Shown here piece by piece: positions 17,907 through 27,067 of a stretch of DNA of 64,000 bases (within the stretch, counting starts at the first letter, position 1; each line of letters begins with the position of its first letter). Origin of the DNA: Marinobacter sp. F4206 (GTDB lineage: Bacteria > Pseudomonadota > Gammaproteobacteria > Pseudomonadales > Oleiphilaceae). The notes under the pieces were generated by a model. The model made no database searches. It was not told the DNA's origin and worked only from the letters and a program-made list of their open reading frames with translations. A program made the translations under genes and the position numbers. The DNA lies in assembly GCF_019392195.1 (NCBI RefSeq), contig NZ_JAHXKI010000002.1:620001-684000 (forward strand), in the 5' to 3' direction.

Positions 17907-18551
17907 ATGACAACCGTGCACATCGACATCGTTTCCGACATCGCCTGCCCCTGGTGTGCGATCGGATACGCCCGCCTGGAGAAGGCCATGGCCGAACTGA
18001 AAGATGAGATGGCGTTCAGTATCGAATGGCACGCGTTCGAACTGAACCCGGACCCGGAGGGGGACGGCGAACCCATCCTCCAGGCCCTGAGCCGGAAATA
18101 CGGTCGCAGCCCCGAAGAAATGCAGGCCAGTCAGGCCCACATGATGGAAATCGCCAGCGGGCTCGGGCTCAACTTCAGCAAGCTCCAGGAACGGCACACC
18201 CGCAACACCTTCGATGCCCATCGCCTGGTGAAATGGGCGGGCGAACAGGGCCGGCAGACCGAGATGAAGATGGCGTGTTTCGATGCGTATTTTGGCCGGG
18301 CCGAGAACATCGCCAGCCCGGACGTGCTGGTCAAATGCGCGGAAAGCATTGGACTGGACGGAGAGGAAGCCCGGGGCATCCTGGCGTCAGATCGCTACGC
18401 GAAGACCGTACGCGAAGACGAGGGGCGGTATCGGCAGGCCGGCGTGTCCGCCGTGCCTGCTTACATCGTCAATCAGAAGTACATGATTTCCGGGGCCCAG
18501 GAGCCGGCCACTCTCGTCGGCGCGTTCAGGGAAATCGCCTCAGAGCCCTAG
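17907..18551 (+). CDS. DsbA family oxidoreductase, FrnE-like
   Basis: 214 residues, thioredoxin fold with helical insertion. The redox motif is C14-P-W-C17 in SDIACPWCAIG; the cis-Pro region is AGVSAVPAYIVNQKYMISGAQ near the C-terminus, the FrnE/2-hydroxychromene-isomerase-like arrangement. There is no signal peptide, so it is cytoplasmic, unlike classical DsbA. FrnE proteins are linked to oxidative-stress tolerance and disulfide isomerase activity. GGGAG lies 5 bases before the ATG. Confidence 0.9.
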   Translation: MTTVHIDIVSDIACPWCAIGYARLEKAMAELKDEMAFSIEWHAFELNPDPEGDGEPILQALSRKYGRSPEEMQASQAHMMEIASGLGLNFSKLQERHTRNTFDAHRLVKWAGEQGRQTEMKMACFDAYFGRAENIASPDVLVKCAESIGLDGEEARGILASDRYAKTVREDEGRYRQAGVSAVPAYIVNQKYMISGAQEPATLVGAFREIASEP

Positions 18552-18578
18552 GCACCTGGACACACCCAGCAACGAGTT

Positions 18579-20141
18579 CTAGAGCGACATGCCCTGTGCC
18601 CGGGCCATAGCGTAAGCCGCTTTTGGCCCGGTCCACAGTGACGGCAGAATGATCAGCGAAACCGGGATGGCCGTCAGCACGATAAACTGCTGGAGAACGC
18701 CAATCTGGCCAGCCCCCATATACAGCAGAATCGCCGCCATGATTGCCATGGCACCACCCCAGAACGCCCTCACCAGGTAGTGCGGCTCATCGTGGCCTGC
18801 GCCAACCGTCGCTATCGCATAGCTCATGGAATCCCCGGTGGTCGCCACAAAAATGGTGGTCAGCAGCAGGATGGCCGCTGCCATCAAGGTGCCACCCGGC
18901 AGTGCCTCCGCTACGGTCAGGGTCGCGACGTCAAACGAGAAGTTGTTGAGCGCTCCGGTCAGGTCGAAGGTACCGGCCAACTGATGATAAATGCCGGAAC
19001 CACCTAGCAGGGTAAACCAGACAGATGTGGCGATGGGTGCGAGTACGGCGACGGCCAGAATGGTCTGACGAATGCTGCGGCCACGGGAAATCCGCGCCAC
19101 GAAGATCGACATCAGCGGCGTGTAGCCGATGAACCAGGCAAAGAAAAACACCGTCCACCACTTCATCCACCAGTCCGGGGCTGTTTCTGCGGTCACCGTC
19201 GACATCGCGAAGAAGGACGACAGATACTCGCCTGCGGAGGACAGATAGGTATTGGTCAGGAACAGGGTCGGGCCAAACACGAAAATGACCGCCGCAATCA
19301 CCAGGGCCAGGATCACGTTGAAGCGACTCAGCATCTGGATGCCACGGTGCAGGCCACTGACCGCCGAGGCCATGTACACACCCGCCAGCAAAGTCAGGAT
19401 GGTTAATTGCGTGGAGAAATCATCCGCAATACCAAACAGTTCGTGCAGTCCAAAGCTCATCTGGGTCGCCAGAAAACCAATGGGACCGACCGTACCGGCC
19501 ACAACGGCAATCACACAAAGCGCATCCACCAGGCCACCAAACCAGCCCGTCATCAACCGTTCACCCAGTACCGGGTAGAGCAGTGTGCGCGGCTGCAGAG
19601 GTTTTCCCTGGACGTAGTGGGCATGGGCAAGCACCAGTGCCGTCAGTGACCCGAGAACGGCCCATGCCAGAAAACCCCAGTGCATGAACGACTGCGCCAT
19701 GGCGGGGGCTACGGCGTCCGCGGTTCCGGCCTCGGCGGTAAAGACCGGAGGCGATACCACAAAGTGGTACACCGGCTCACCGGCCGCAAAGAAAACGCCG
19801 CCGCCGGCCAGCAGCGTGCAAAGGATCATGGATAGCCAACGGAAGGTACTGATTTCCGGTTTTTCCAAGCCGCCAAGACGAGCGGCGCCAGCGCGGCTGA
19901 ACGCAACGCCGAGGGCGATGAAAAAGGTCAGCAGCAACAGCAGTTGAAAAAACGAGCCCAGGTACTTGGCGGTCCAGGTGAACCCGCCGCCAATCACGGC
20001 GGCAAGGCCGTCGGCATCGTTCAGGGACCAACCTACAAACAGCAGGATAAAACCCATGGTGAGGGCCAGGACGACGGGATCACCCAGTCGCTGGAACCCG
20101 GTGGTGTCTTTAAGAGGAAGCGTTGTACTACTTGAGGACAT
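18579..20141 (-). CDS. BCCT family betaine/carnitine/choline-type transporter
   Basis: 520 residues with about twelve membrane helices. The BCCT signature is DWWMKWWTVFFFAWFIGYTP followed by LMSIFVARISRGRSIR. The N-terminal segment VGWSLNDADGLAAVIGGGFTWTAKYLGSFF is also typical. The substrate is a quaternary amine or related osmolyte. The C-terminal tail is short (PKAAYAMARAQGMSL), without the long charged osmosensing domain of BetP. A single minus-strand gene with GGCGAG upstream of the ATG. Confidence 0.88.
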   Translation of the reverse strand: MSSSSTTLPLKDTTGFQRLGDPVVLALTMGFILLFVGWSLNDADGLAAVIGGGFTWTAKYLGSFFQLLLLLTFFIALGVAFSRAGAARLGGLEKPEISTFRWLSMILCTLLAGGGVFFAAGEPVYHFVVSPPVFTAEAGTADAVAPAMAQSFMHWGFLAWAVLGSLTALVLAHAHYVQGKPLQPRTLLYPVLGERLMTGWFGGLVDALCVIAVVAGTVGPIGFLATQMSFGLHELFGIADDFSTQLTILTLLAGVYMASAVSGLHRGIQMLSRFNVILALVIAAVIFVFGPTLFLTNTYLSSAGEYLSSFFAMSTVTAETAPDWWMKWWTVFFFAWFIGYTPLMSIFVARISRGRSIRQTILAVAVLAPIATSVWFTLLGGSGIYHQLAGTFDLTGALNNFSFDVATLTVAEALPGGTLMAAAILLLTTIFVATTGDSMSYAIATVGAGHDEPHYLVRAFWGGAMAIMAAILLYMGAGQIGVLQQFIVLTAIPVSLIILPSLWTGPKAAYAMARAQGMSL

Positions 20142-20209
20142 GAAACTCGCCGGTTATTAAATGGGCCGGGCACCCTACTCACCCACTGATGAGGTTGCTA
20201 TCGGTATTT

Positions 20210-20737
20210 CTACCGAACCGGAAGGGAGCCTAGCCCCTTGACGACGGCATCACACACCTCATCCTGGTTCCTGCCCTCACCGGCCACCGTCAGATCGGCA
20301 TACTGGCAATAGAGCTGATAACGCTCCTCAAAGAGCTCGCCCAGGGACTGGTCAGGCCGGCGGGAGATGCCCCGGGCGCTGTGGTCACCGATGCGTTCAA
20401 TAACCCGTTTCAGGGGAATATCGAGAAACACGGCCACGCCGTTGGCCTTGAGATGCTGCATGGCCGCGGCACTGTAGACCGCACTGCCACCGGTGCTGAT
20501 GATCTGATGCTGCACCTTCAGGTCCAGCAGCACCGCCTCCTCAGTGTGCCGAAGCGCCTGGTAACCGTCCTGATCAACAATCTCCTGAAGCGTACGCCCG
20601 GCCTTTTCCTGAATCAGCAAATCGGTATCCACAAATCCCATCCCCAGGCGTTTGGCCAGCAAAACGCCAACCGTGCTTTTACCGCTACCCGGCATGCCGA
20701 TCAGGATGATGTTCGTGGCAGGATCGAGCTGAGGCAT
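20210..20737 (-). CDS. Shikimate kinase-like P-loop kinase
   Basis: 175 residues from ATG 20737 (GGAG 5 bases upstream). The Walker A loop GMPGSGKST and the DTD motif (GFVDTDLLIQ) match the shikimate kinase family, as does the lid Arg in ARGISRRPDQ. Two family positions differ: the FRxxE motif reads LRHTEE, and the substrate-binding GGG reads STGGSAV. It may be a paralogue acting on another small alcohol rather than the AroK of the pathway. It diverges from the YHS gene. Confidence 0.7.
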   Translation of the reverse strand: MPQLDPATNIILIGMPGSGKSTVGVLLAKRLGMGFVDTDLLIQEKAGRTLQEIVDQDGYQALRHTEEAVLLDLKVQHQIISTGGSAVYSAAAMQHLKANGVAVFLDIPLKRVIERIGDHSARGISRRPDQSLGELFEERYQLYCQYADLTVAGEGRNQDEVCDAVVKGLGSLPVR

Positions 20738-20825
20738 GGGGACTCCAAAAAATGTCTGGACGGGCGGTAACAACCACGGTCGGAAATTGTCTGAAGTCTA
20801 TACTGACTCCATGGAGGATGACACC

Positions 20826-21272
20826 ATGATTCGAGCCTTTGCACTGTCACTGCTGCTGACCGTCATTACCGGCTATGCGGTAGCCAGAGAAGACCCGGTA
20901 TACACCGGCCTGCTCTCCAATACCGGTGCCGGTGGGTATGACGTGGTGAGCTACTTTGACCCGGGAAAAGCGATCAAGGGTTCGTCCAGCCATACCTCGG
21001 AGTACCTGGGTGTGACCTGGCGGTTCGCCAGCGCCGAGAACAAGGCCCGGTTCGATGCCAGTCCCGAAGCGTTTGCCCCGGCTTACGGCGGTTATTGTGC
21101 CTGGGCGGTCAGCCAGGGCTATCTTGCCAAGGGCGATCCCGAGCACTGGACCGTCCGGAACGGCAAGCTCTATCTGAACTACAATCGGGAGATCCAGAAT
21201 CGCTGGCTGAACGATACCGACAACTTCATCCGGCTTGCCAATGAGAACTGGCCTGCAGTACTCGAAAAGTAA
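20826..21272 (+). CDS. Secreted YHS domain protein
   Basis: 148 residues from ATG 20826, with GGAGG 8 bases upstream; an in-frame upstream ATG at 20736 would add 30 non-conserved residues. A signal peptide (MIRAFALSLLLTVITGYAVA) is followed by the YHS core GGYDVVSYFDPGKA ... YLGVTWRFASAENKARFDASPEAFAPAYGGYCAWAVS. These periplasmic YHS proteins are widespread in gammaproteobacteria and are thought to bind metal, but the role is unproven. Confidence 0.86.
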   Translation: MIRAFALSLLLTVITGYAVAREDPVYTGLLSNTGAGGYDVVSYFDPGKAIKGSSSHTSEYLGVTWRFASAENKARFDASPEAFAPAYGGYCAWAVSQGYLAKGDPEHWTVRNGKLYLNYNREIQNRWLNDTDNFIRLANENWPAVLEK

Positions 21273-21295
21273 CAGTTTTCAGACAATTCGTGCGG

Positions 21296-21323
21296 TTCCA
21301 TCGCATCGCTAAAGCCGTATAAT
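21296..21323 (+). promoter_or_regulatory. Possible sigma-70 promoter for the lytic transglycosylase gene
   Basis: A perfect -10 hexamer TATAAT at 21318-21323 lies 60 bases upstream of the ATG at 21384. The best -35 at a 16-base spacing is TTCCAT, which is weak, so this call rests on the -10 element alone. Confidence 0.4.
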
Positions 21324-21383
21324 CTGGCCAGCAGGGATTGATGACCGATCTCTGGACATCGACCGGAACCATACGGACACCGA

Positions 21384-22094
21384 ATGAGACCAGGCCAGAC
21401 AAACGCTGCCCTCTCCCTCATCATGCTCGCATTCGCGAACATGATGCTTGTTGCGGCACCGGCCCAGGCAGACGGCGTCAAACGCATCGTGCATCCAGAC
21501 GGTACCGTCGAGTTCACCAACGTCGGTAAGGCTCAGCCCCGGGCGTCCAGTGGCAACGATACGGTATATCGCTACCGGGACAACAACGGGGTGGTTGCCT
21601 ACAGCAGCATCCAGCCCGCCGCCGAAGACTTCGAAGTCATCCGGTTCCACTGTTACGCCTGTGACCCGGACTCCAGTGTGGACTGGCGCAAGACTCCCCT
21701 ATTTACGCGCCCCTATCGTGACGAAATCAAGACCGCCGCCCTGGAATTCGGCGTCGACCCTTCCCTTGTGCGCGCGGTTATCCACGCCGAGTCCGCTTTC
21801 AATGAAAAAGCCCTGTCACCGGTGGGGGCCCAGGGGCTGATGCAACTGATGCCGGGCACGGCAAAAGAACTGGGGGTCGAAAACGCCCTGGTGGCGGCCG
21901 AGAATATTCGTGGCGGCGTAACCTACCTGGCCAGAATGCTGAAGCGATTCGATGGCGACATCCGGTTGGCGACGGCCGCCTACAACGCGGGCCCCGGGGC
22001 AGTTTCCCGCTATCGCGGCGTCCCCCCCTATGCCGAGACCAAGGCTTATGTGCATCGAGTCGGCATCCTGCACGAGCGCTACGCGGCGCGCTGA
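21384..22094 (+). CDS. Lytic transglycosylase, DUF4124 plus SLT domains
   Basis: 236 residues: a signal peptide to about residue 29, two DUF4124-like beta hairpins ([15 protein letters not shown] and [15 protein letters not shown]), then an SLT domain from about residue 108. The catalytic Glu is Glu136 in [38 protein letters not shown] and [10 protein letters not shown] are the other lysozyme-like motifs. It cleaves glycan strands of peptidoglycan in the periplasm with 1,6-anhydro product formation. No lipobox is seen. No gene follows on this strand for 106 bases. Confidence 0.92.
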   Translation: MRPGQTNAALSLIMLAFANMMLVAAPAQADGVKRIVHPDGTVEFTNVGKAQPRASSGNDTVYRYRDNNGVVAYSSIQPAAEDFEVIRFHCYACDPDSSVDWRKTPLFTRPYRDEIKTAALEFGVDPSLVRAVIHAESAFNEKALSPVGAQGLMQLMPGTAKELGVENALVAAENIRGGVTYLARMLKRFDGDIRLATAAYNAGPGAVSRYRGVPPYAETKAYVHRVGILHERYAAR

Positions 22095-22138
22095 ACCCGC
22101 AGCGCTGAAGCGATTACCCGCAAAAATACCCCCTGGCG

Positions 22139-22168
22139 TTGACACCCGACCAGCCGAGCGTCTATGAC
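22139..22168 (+). promoter_or_regulatory. Candidate promoter of the ATP-grasp/CocE unit
   Basis: TTGACA at 22139-22144, an 18-base spacer and TATGAC at 22163-22168 place a sigma-70-like promoter about 33 bases before the ATP-grasp ATG. The -35 is a perfect consensus; the -10 is imperfect. Confidence 0.5.
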
Positions 22169-22176
22169 ATATAGAC
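22160..22176. promoter_or_regulatory. Inverted repeat over the -10 region, candidate operator
   Basis: GTCTAT, 5 spacer bases and ATAGAC form a perfect dyad that overlaps the proposed -10 element. A repressor bound here would block the ATP-grasp/CocE promoter. No adjacent regulator gene is obvious, so the binding protein is unknown. Confidence 0.45.
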
Positions 22177-22200
22177 ACACGTCGCTCATAGGGCGGTGCC

Positions 22201-23502
22201 ATGGGATCTTCACGGAAAAACATTTTCGTTTTCGGTGCAGACAGCTTCAATCTGTCCCTGATTCGGGCACTGGACAAGACCGGTAAATACCAGCTGCACA
22301 GCCTCTTTAGCTACCAGGAGGTCAAAGGTGGCACGGAGATTCCAGTCGAGGCCCTTTATCGAGGCGCGCTCAGGCGGTTACACGCCTTTCCCGGCGACAT
22401 TGATGCCATTGTCGGCTATTGGGATTTTCCCGTCAGCACCATGCTTCCCCTGCTTCGAGCCCCGTTTGGCCTGCCATCACCCAGTTTCGAATCGACCCTG
22501 AAGTGCGAGCACAAGTACTGGAGCCGGCTGGAGCAGGCCCGAGCTGTTCCCGACCATATCCCGGATTTCTGCACCGTTGACCCGTTTTCAGATGATTACC
22601 GCCAGCAAATCTCTGTTCCGTACCCGTTCTGGATCAAACCGGTCAAGGCAGCTGCTTCTTCCCTGGGCTTCCGGGTCTGCAGTGATGCCGACCTCGATCA
22701 CGCCATCAAACAGACCCGAAGAGGTATTGCCCGTTTTTCGGAGCCGTTTAACTACCTCCTTCAGTTCGCCGACCTGCCGGATGACGTTGCCGCCGTCGAC
22801 GGAAATCACTGCATCGTCGAAGGCATCATATCCCAGGGCCGGCAATGTACCCTTGAGGGGTACGTCCATGGCGGCGAAGTAACCGTCTACGGCAGCGTGG
22901 ACTCCATCCGCGAAGGTCAGCATCGTTCCAGCTTTTCACGGTACCAGTATCCGTCTTCAATTCCGCACCGTGTCCAGGCCCGGATGATCTCGGTGACGCA
23001 ACGTTTTCTCCTGCACATCGGTTTCGACAGTGGGCCCTTCAACATTGAGTACTACTGGGACAGCGACAGCGACCGGATCTGGCTGCTGGAGATAAATACC
23101 CGAATTTCGAAATCCCACTGCCCCCTGTTCCAGAAGGTCGACGGCGAGCCCAATCACAAAGTGATGTTACAAACTGCGTTGGGGGAGAAACCGCAGTTTC
23201 CCCAACGACAAGGCAAATACCGCATTGCCGCAAAATTTATGTGGCGGGTTTACCGCAATGCCCAGGTGACAAAGGTTCCGTCGGAGGAGCAGATGAGATC
23301 GCTCCATCGGCGCTTCGTCGACGTTGACATCCAGTTGAACATCAAGCCCGGAATGAAGCTGTCTGACCTGAAAGATCAGGACAGTTACAGCTACGAGATG
23401 GCCATCGTCTACATCGGCGCGGACAGCCAGAAGGAGCTGTTGCAGAAGTACCGCGACATCCAGGCCGCGACGGGTATCGAGCTTGAATACCTGTCACCCT
23501 GA
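22201..23502 (+). CDS. ATP-grasp domain enzyme, function unknown
   Basis: 433 residues. The N-terminal part (1-100) is a Rossmann-like pre-ATP-grasp domain (IFVFGADSFNLSLIRAL). YPFWIKPVKAAASSLGFRV near residue 142 carries the ATP-binding lysine and loop, and IWLLEINTRISKSHC near residue 300 is the metal-binding acid-Asn pair of the grasp fold. ATP-grasp ligases join a carboxylate to an amine or thiol through an acyl-phosphate. The N-terminal extension and roughly 110-residue C-terminal tail do not match a named subfamily that I recognise. A CocE/NonD hydrolase gene follows after 23 bases, so ligation and hydrolysis may act on one metabolite. Confidence 0.75.
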   Translation: MGSSRKNIFVFGADSFNLSLIRALDKTGKYQLHSLFSYQEVKGGTEIPVEALYRGALRRLHAFPGDIDAIVGYWDFPVSTMLPLLRAPFGLPSPSFESTLKCEHKYWSRLEQARAVPDHIPDFCTVDPFSDDYRQQISVPYPFWIKPVKAAASSLGFRVCSDADLDHAIKQTRRGIARFSEPFNYLLQFADLPDDVAAVDGNHCIVEGIISQGRQCTLEGYVHGGEVTVYGSVDSIREGQHRSSFSRYQYPSSIPHRVQARMISVTQRFLLHIGFDSGPFNIEYYWDSDSDRIWLLEINTRISKSHCPLFQKVDGEPNHKVMLQTALGEKPQFPQRQGKYRIAAKFMWRVYRNAQVTKVPSEEQMRSLHRRFVDVDIQLNIKPGMKLSDLKDQDSYSYEMAIVYIGADSQKELLQKYRDIQAATGIELEYLSP

Positions 23503-23525
23503 TCCCAGGCGGAGGATATCCCCCC

Positions 23526-25541
23526 ATGAACATTGTCCAGAACCTCCCCGAAGCGGTCCAACACATTGAACATCAATGGATTCCGATGCCTGACGGAGTG
23601 CGCCTGGCAGCTCGCTTGTGGGTGCCGGAAAGCGCAAGCACGAACCCGGTGCCGGCAATCCTTGAATACATTCCCTATCGGAAACGTGACGGCTCTCGCT
23701 TGCGCGATGACAAGATGCACCCGTACGTGGCCGGCCATGGCTACGCCTGCGTTAGGGTCGACATTCGAGGTAGCGGCGACTCCGAGGGTGTGCTGAAAGA
23801 CGAATACCTGCAACAGGAACTGGACGACGGCGTCTCGATTCTGGAATGGCTTGCAAACCAACCCTGGTGCAATGGCCGGGTCGGAATAATCGGCATCTCC
23901 TGGGGCGGCTTTAACGGTCTGCAAATCGCGTCCCTGCAGCCCCCCCAGCTCAAGGCCGTGATCAGCGTCTGTTCTACCGATGACCGTTACGCCGACGACG
24001 TGCATTACATGGGTGGCTGCCTGCTCGGTGACAACCTGTCCTGGGCCTCCACCATGTTCGCCTACAATTCCCTGCCACCAGACCCGGCAATCGTGGGTGA
24101 TGATCGCTGGCGCGACATGTGGTTCCAGCGACTGAAACACAGTGGCCTGTGGCTGGAAACCTGGTTGCACCACCAACATCGCGACGACTACTGGCGCCAC
24201 GGCTCTGTTTGCGAAGACATTTCACGGGTTCAGGTACCGGTGATGGCCGTCAGTGGCTGGGCAGATGGTTACTCCAACGCGGTATTCCGGCTGCTGGAAA
24301 ACCTGCCCGGGCCGCGCATGGGATTGATCGGGCCCTGGAGCCACAAGTACCCGCACATCGGCGTCCCCGGGCCGGCAATCGGCTTCCTGCAGGAAGCGTT
24401 GCGCTGGTGGGACAAATGGCTGAAGGGAAAGGAGACCGGAATCATGGATGAACCGATGCTCAGAGCCTGGATGCTGGACAGTATGCCCCCCTCAACGTCC
24501 TACCATCAGCGCTACGGGCGCTGGATCAGTGAGGGTTACTGGCCACCGGCCAGTCCCCAGGAACGCACCTACAGATTCGCTCCCTACCGGCTTGTCGAAG
24601 CCGCCGACTCAGTACCCGAAACCGAACTGGCACTGCAATCGCCCCTGAGCAACGGACTGTTCGCCGGCAAATGGTGCTCTTACAGCAATACGCCGGACCT
24701 GCCCCACGATCAGCGGGAAGAAGATGGGGGTGCCTTGATCTTTACGACCGAACCGCTTGAAGACCCGCTGGAAATCCTTGGCGCACCCGTGGTCGAACTG
24801 GAACTCTCGTCATCGCAGCCCGTCGCCATGATTGCCGTGCGGCTATCCGACGTACGCCCCGACAACAAATCGACCCGGGTAAGCTATGGCCTGCTGAACC
24901 TGACTCACCGGGCCAGTCACGCCGAACCCTCCGCCCTGAAGTCCGCTGAACGCTACCGCGTCCGAGTGCACCTGAATGGCATCGCCCAGAAATTCCCACG
25001 CGGGAACCGGATCCGTGTCGCCATTTCAACCTCGTACTTCCCGCTCGCCTGGCCGCCTCCGGAATCCACCCGGCTGACAATATCTACCTCGGGCTGCCGT
25101 CTCACGTTGCCCTCCCGGACGCCAAGGCAAGAGAGTCTTTGCTTTCCGGATGCCGAAATGACCGCCAGTGGGAAAAAGCGTCAACTCAGGAAGGGCCATC
25201 ACGACTGGCGGGTCATTCGGGAACTCGACCGGGATAACTCGACACTGGAAGTCATCAATGACAACGGGCGGTACTATCTGGAGGACGTCGACTTGACCAT
25301 CGAACACTGCGTCAGCGAGTGGTACAGCTATCAAGCCGACGATTTTGGCTCGGCCCGCGGTGAAACCCTCACCACCAGGAGCTACCAGCGCGGAGACTGG
25401 CACATCAAAACGGTCACCCGGACCCTGCTGACCTGCGACCAGACGAACTTTTACCTGGATGCGGAACTGGATGCCTACGAAGGCAAGCGGCGGGTATATT
25501 CCAGAAACTGGAACCGTGTCATCCGACGCCACCTGGTGTAA
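23526..25541 (+). CDS. CocE/NonD family hydrolase (X-Pro dipeptidyl-peptidase S15-like)
   Basis: 671 residues: an alpha/beta-hydrolase domain followed by a C-terminal jelly-roll (about 380-560), the layout of cocaine esterase and S15 peptidases. Nucleophile Ser125 is in GISWGGFNG; the acid is probably Asp in SGWADGYSN and the base His in GPWSHKYPH. The N-terminal block MPDGVRLAARLWVP is typical. A tail of about 100 residues beyond the usual jelly-roll (ITIEHCVSEWYSYQADDF-like region to the end) is longer than in CocE. The N-terminus has no signal peptide. Second gene of the unit with the ATP-grasp enzyme; likely cuts an ester, amide or acylated product. Confidence 0.83.
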   Translation: MNIVQNLPEAVQHIEHQWIPMPDGVRLAARLWVPESASTNPVPAILEYIPYRKRDGSRLRDDKMHPYVAGHGYACVRVDIRGSGDSEGVLKDEYLQQELDDGVSILEWLANQPWCNGRVGIIGISWGGFNGLQIASLQPPQLKAVISVCSTDDRYADDVHYMGGCLLGDNLSWASTMFAYNSLPPDPAIVGDDRWRDMWFQRLKHSGLWLETWLHHQHRDDYWRHGSVCEDISRVQVPVMAVSGWADGYSNAVFRLLENLPGPRMGLIGPWSHKYPHIGVPGPAIGFLQEALRWWDKWLKGKETGIMDEPMLRAWMLDSMPPSTSYHQRYGRWISEGYWPPASPQERTYRFAPYRLVEAADSVPETELALQSPLSNGLFAGKWCSYSNTPDLPHDQREEDGGALIFTTEPLEDPLEILGAPVVELELSSSQPVAMIAVRLSDVRPDNKSTRVSYGLLNLTHRASHAEPSALKSAERYRVRVHLNGIAQKFPRGNRIRVAISTSYFPLAWPPPESTRLTISTSGCRLTLPSRTPRQESLCFPDAEMTASGKKRQLRKGHHDWRVIRELDRDNSTLEVINDNGRYYLEDVDLTIEHCVSEWYSYQADDFGSARGETLTTRSYQRGDWHIKTVTRTLLTCDQTNFYLDAELDAYEGKRRVYSRNWNRVIRRHLV

Positions 25542-25575
25542 CCGGCAAGGTTCGGATTCGGGCTAGCGCCGATCC

Positions 25576-26208
25576 TCACCCGAGGGCCAGCCAGACCCCC
25601 ACCAGCATCATCAGACTGCCGGCAACACGGTTGACCGTGCGCACGCCACCGCCCTGACGCAGCAGCTTGCGCAAGCCCCGACCACCATGGGCATAGAGCT
25701 GAAGACACAGAAACTCCAGCGCCAGAATGATCAGGATGAGCGCCGTCAGCTGGGGCCCCATTGGCAACTGGCTGTCGATGAACGGCGGCAACAGGGCCAC
25801 GAAAAACGCCCAGCCCTTGGGGTTTGCAATCGCCGTAACGAATCCCTGCATGGCCAGCTGACTACGGGAAGCCTGCACGGGTTCCATATCCTCTGTTTCC
25901 GGCATGGCCATCTTCCCGCGGGACCGCCACATCTGAACGCCGAGCCACATCAGGTAAGCGCCACCGGCATACTTGAAGATCGCAAACGCCGTCGGGTACT
26001 TCAGCATGAACGTCGCAACACCGATGGCAGCGGCCGAGGCCACAACCGCGACACCTACCAGCTCACCAGCCATCATCCAGAGCGCCCTACGCACACCAAT
26101 GGTGATACCCATGGAGAGAGCCAGTGTCATGCACATACCGGGGGTAATGGAGACCACGAAAAAAGTGGGAATGAAGACCGACAGCAATGACCAGTTCAGT
26201 GACAGCAA
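25576..26208 (-). CDS. LysE family amino-acid/metabolite exporter
   Basis: About 210 residues and six membrane helices. TPGMCMTLALSMGITIGVRRALWMMAGELVG and the TAIANPKGWAFFVALLPPFID motif are characteristic of the LysE/RhtB family. There is no ATG at the expected N-terminus; I place the start at a TTG (26208) with GAG upstream, giving MLSLNWSLLSVFIPTFF. The much longer open frame to 26541 lies inside the Crp/Fnr gene and is not coding. It is likely co-transcribed with the regulator gene upstream (38 bases apart). Confidence 0.8.
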   Translation of the reverse strand: MLSLNWSLLSVFIPTFFVVSITPGMCMTLALSMGITIGVRRALWMMAGELVGVAVVASAAAIGVATFMLKYPTAFAIFKYAGGAYLMWLGVQMWRSRGKMAMPETEDMEPVQASRSQLAMQGFVTAIANPKGWAFFVALLPPFIDSQLPMGPQLTALILIILALEFLCLQLYAHGGRGLRKLLRQGGGVRTVNRVAGSLMMLVGVWLALG

Positions 26209-26246
26209 AACACAGTACTCGCATGTTAATGGGTAAGATGCCGGGA

Positions 26247-26942
26247 TCAGTCCGGCAGGTTCGTAATGTAGGTCTGCAATGCCCGGGGATCCGTCACCGT
26301 TATCCGGCCGTAATCCAGCTTCAAAAGGCCTTCCCGTTCGAAATCCTTGATTACCCGATGCACCCCCTGCCGGGTCATGCCCATCATATTGGCGATGTGT
26401 TCCCGGGTGAGACGAAAGGTCACCGGCCGGGGGTGGGTGTCGCCCTGGCCCTGAATCTGAGCCAGAAACAATAGCCGACGGCCAATCCGGGCGGCAATCC
26501 CACGCAAGGCATCGTCGGCAATAATCGACATGGCAGACCACAGGCGGCGGCTGACCAGATCCAGCGCCACAGGGTAGGCCTCCGGGTAGCGCGTCAACAG
26601 CTGACGAAAGCTCTCTCCGGGCACCTCCACAATGGTCGTGTCGTCGTGCGCAGTCGCTCCGTAGACCCTTGGAGTGCCCGGGGAAAACACCGTATCACCG
26701 AACCAGGCCGCCGTCCCGAAGATGATCAGCATGGCTTCCCGCCCCTCCGAATTGACCGAACTGATACGCACGGTACCGTCGGCAATCACACACAGAGATG
26801 ACTGCATCGATCCCTTGTCGTAGATGGGTTCACCCGCCCGAAAATGGCGCCACCGCGCCAGGGCTTCCGCTTCCGCAAACCCGGCGTCCGGTAACCCTGC
26901 CAGTAACGGGCAGGCGCGCAGTACCTTGTTCAGATCAGACAT
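26247..26942 (-). CDS. Crp/Fnr family transcriptional regulator
   Basis: 231 residues: an N-terminal cyclic-nucleotide-binding-like beta-roll (about 10-130; GTVRISSVNSEGREAML, IFGTAAWFGDTVFS) and a C-terminal Crp-type winged helix (RLTREHIANMMGMTRQGVHRVIKDFEREGLLKLDYGRI). The four FNR iron-sulfur cysteines are absent, so it is not an oxygen sensor of FNR type; the ligand is unknown. Divergent from the class II aldolase gene and upstream of the LysE exporter, which it may control. Confidence 0.88.
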   Translation of the reverse strand: MSDLNKVLRACPLLAGLPDAGFAEAEALARWRHFRAGEPIYDKGSMQSSLCVIADGTVRISSVNSEGREAMLIIFGTAAWFGDTVFSPGTPRVYGATAHDDTTIVEVPGESFRQLLTRYPEAYPVALDLVSRRLWSAMSIIADDALRGIAARIGRRLLFLAQIQGQGDTHPRPVTFRLTREHIANMMGMTRQGVHRVIKDFEREGLLKLDYGRITVTDPRALQTYITNLPD

Positions 26943-27067
26943 ACCCGATTACCTGAAGCAACAAATCCCCAAATGTAAATGATTTGACAGTTTTGTGCTC
27001 GCCCAACTGCCTACACTGGAGCCAGAACCCAATCAACAACAAGCCAACAACATGAGCGAGCATCACA

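Noticed and set aside
26209..26541. N-terminal extension of the LysE open frame to an upstream ATG
   Set aside because: It overlaps the Crp/Fnr gene fully in another frame and the added residues are not LysE-like.
26980..27067. TTGACA near 26983 as a promoter for the class II aldolase gene
   Set aside because: No -10 hexamer at 16-18 bases; the nearest TACACT is 22 bases away, so I do not call a promoter.
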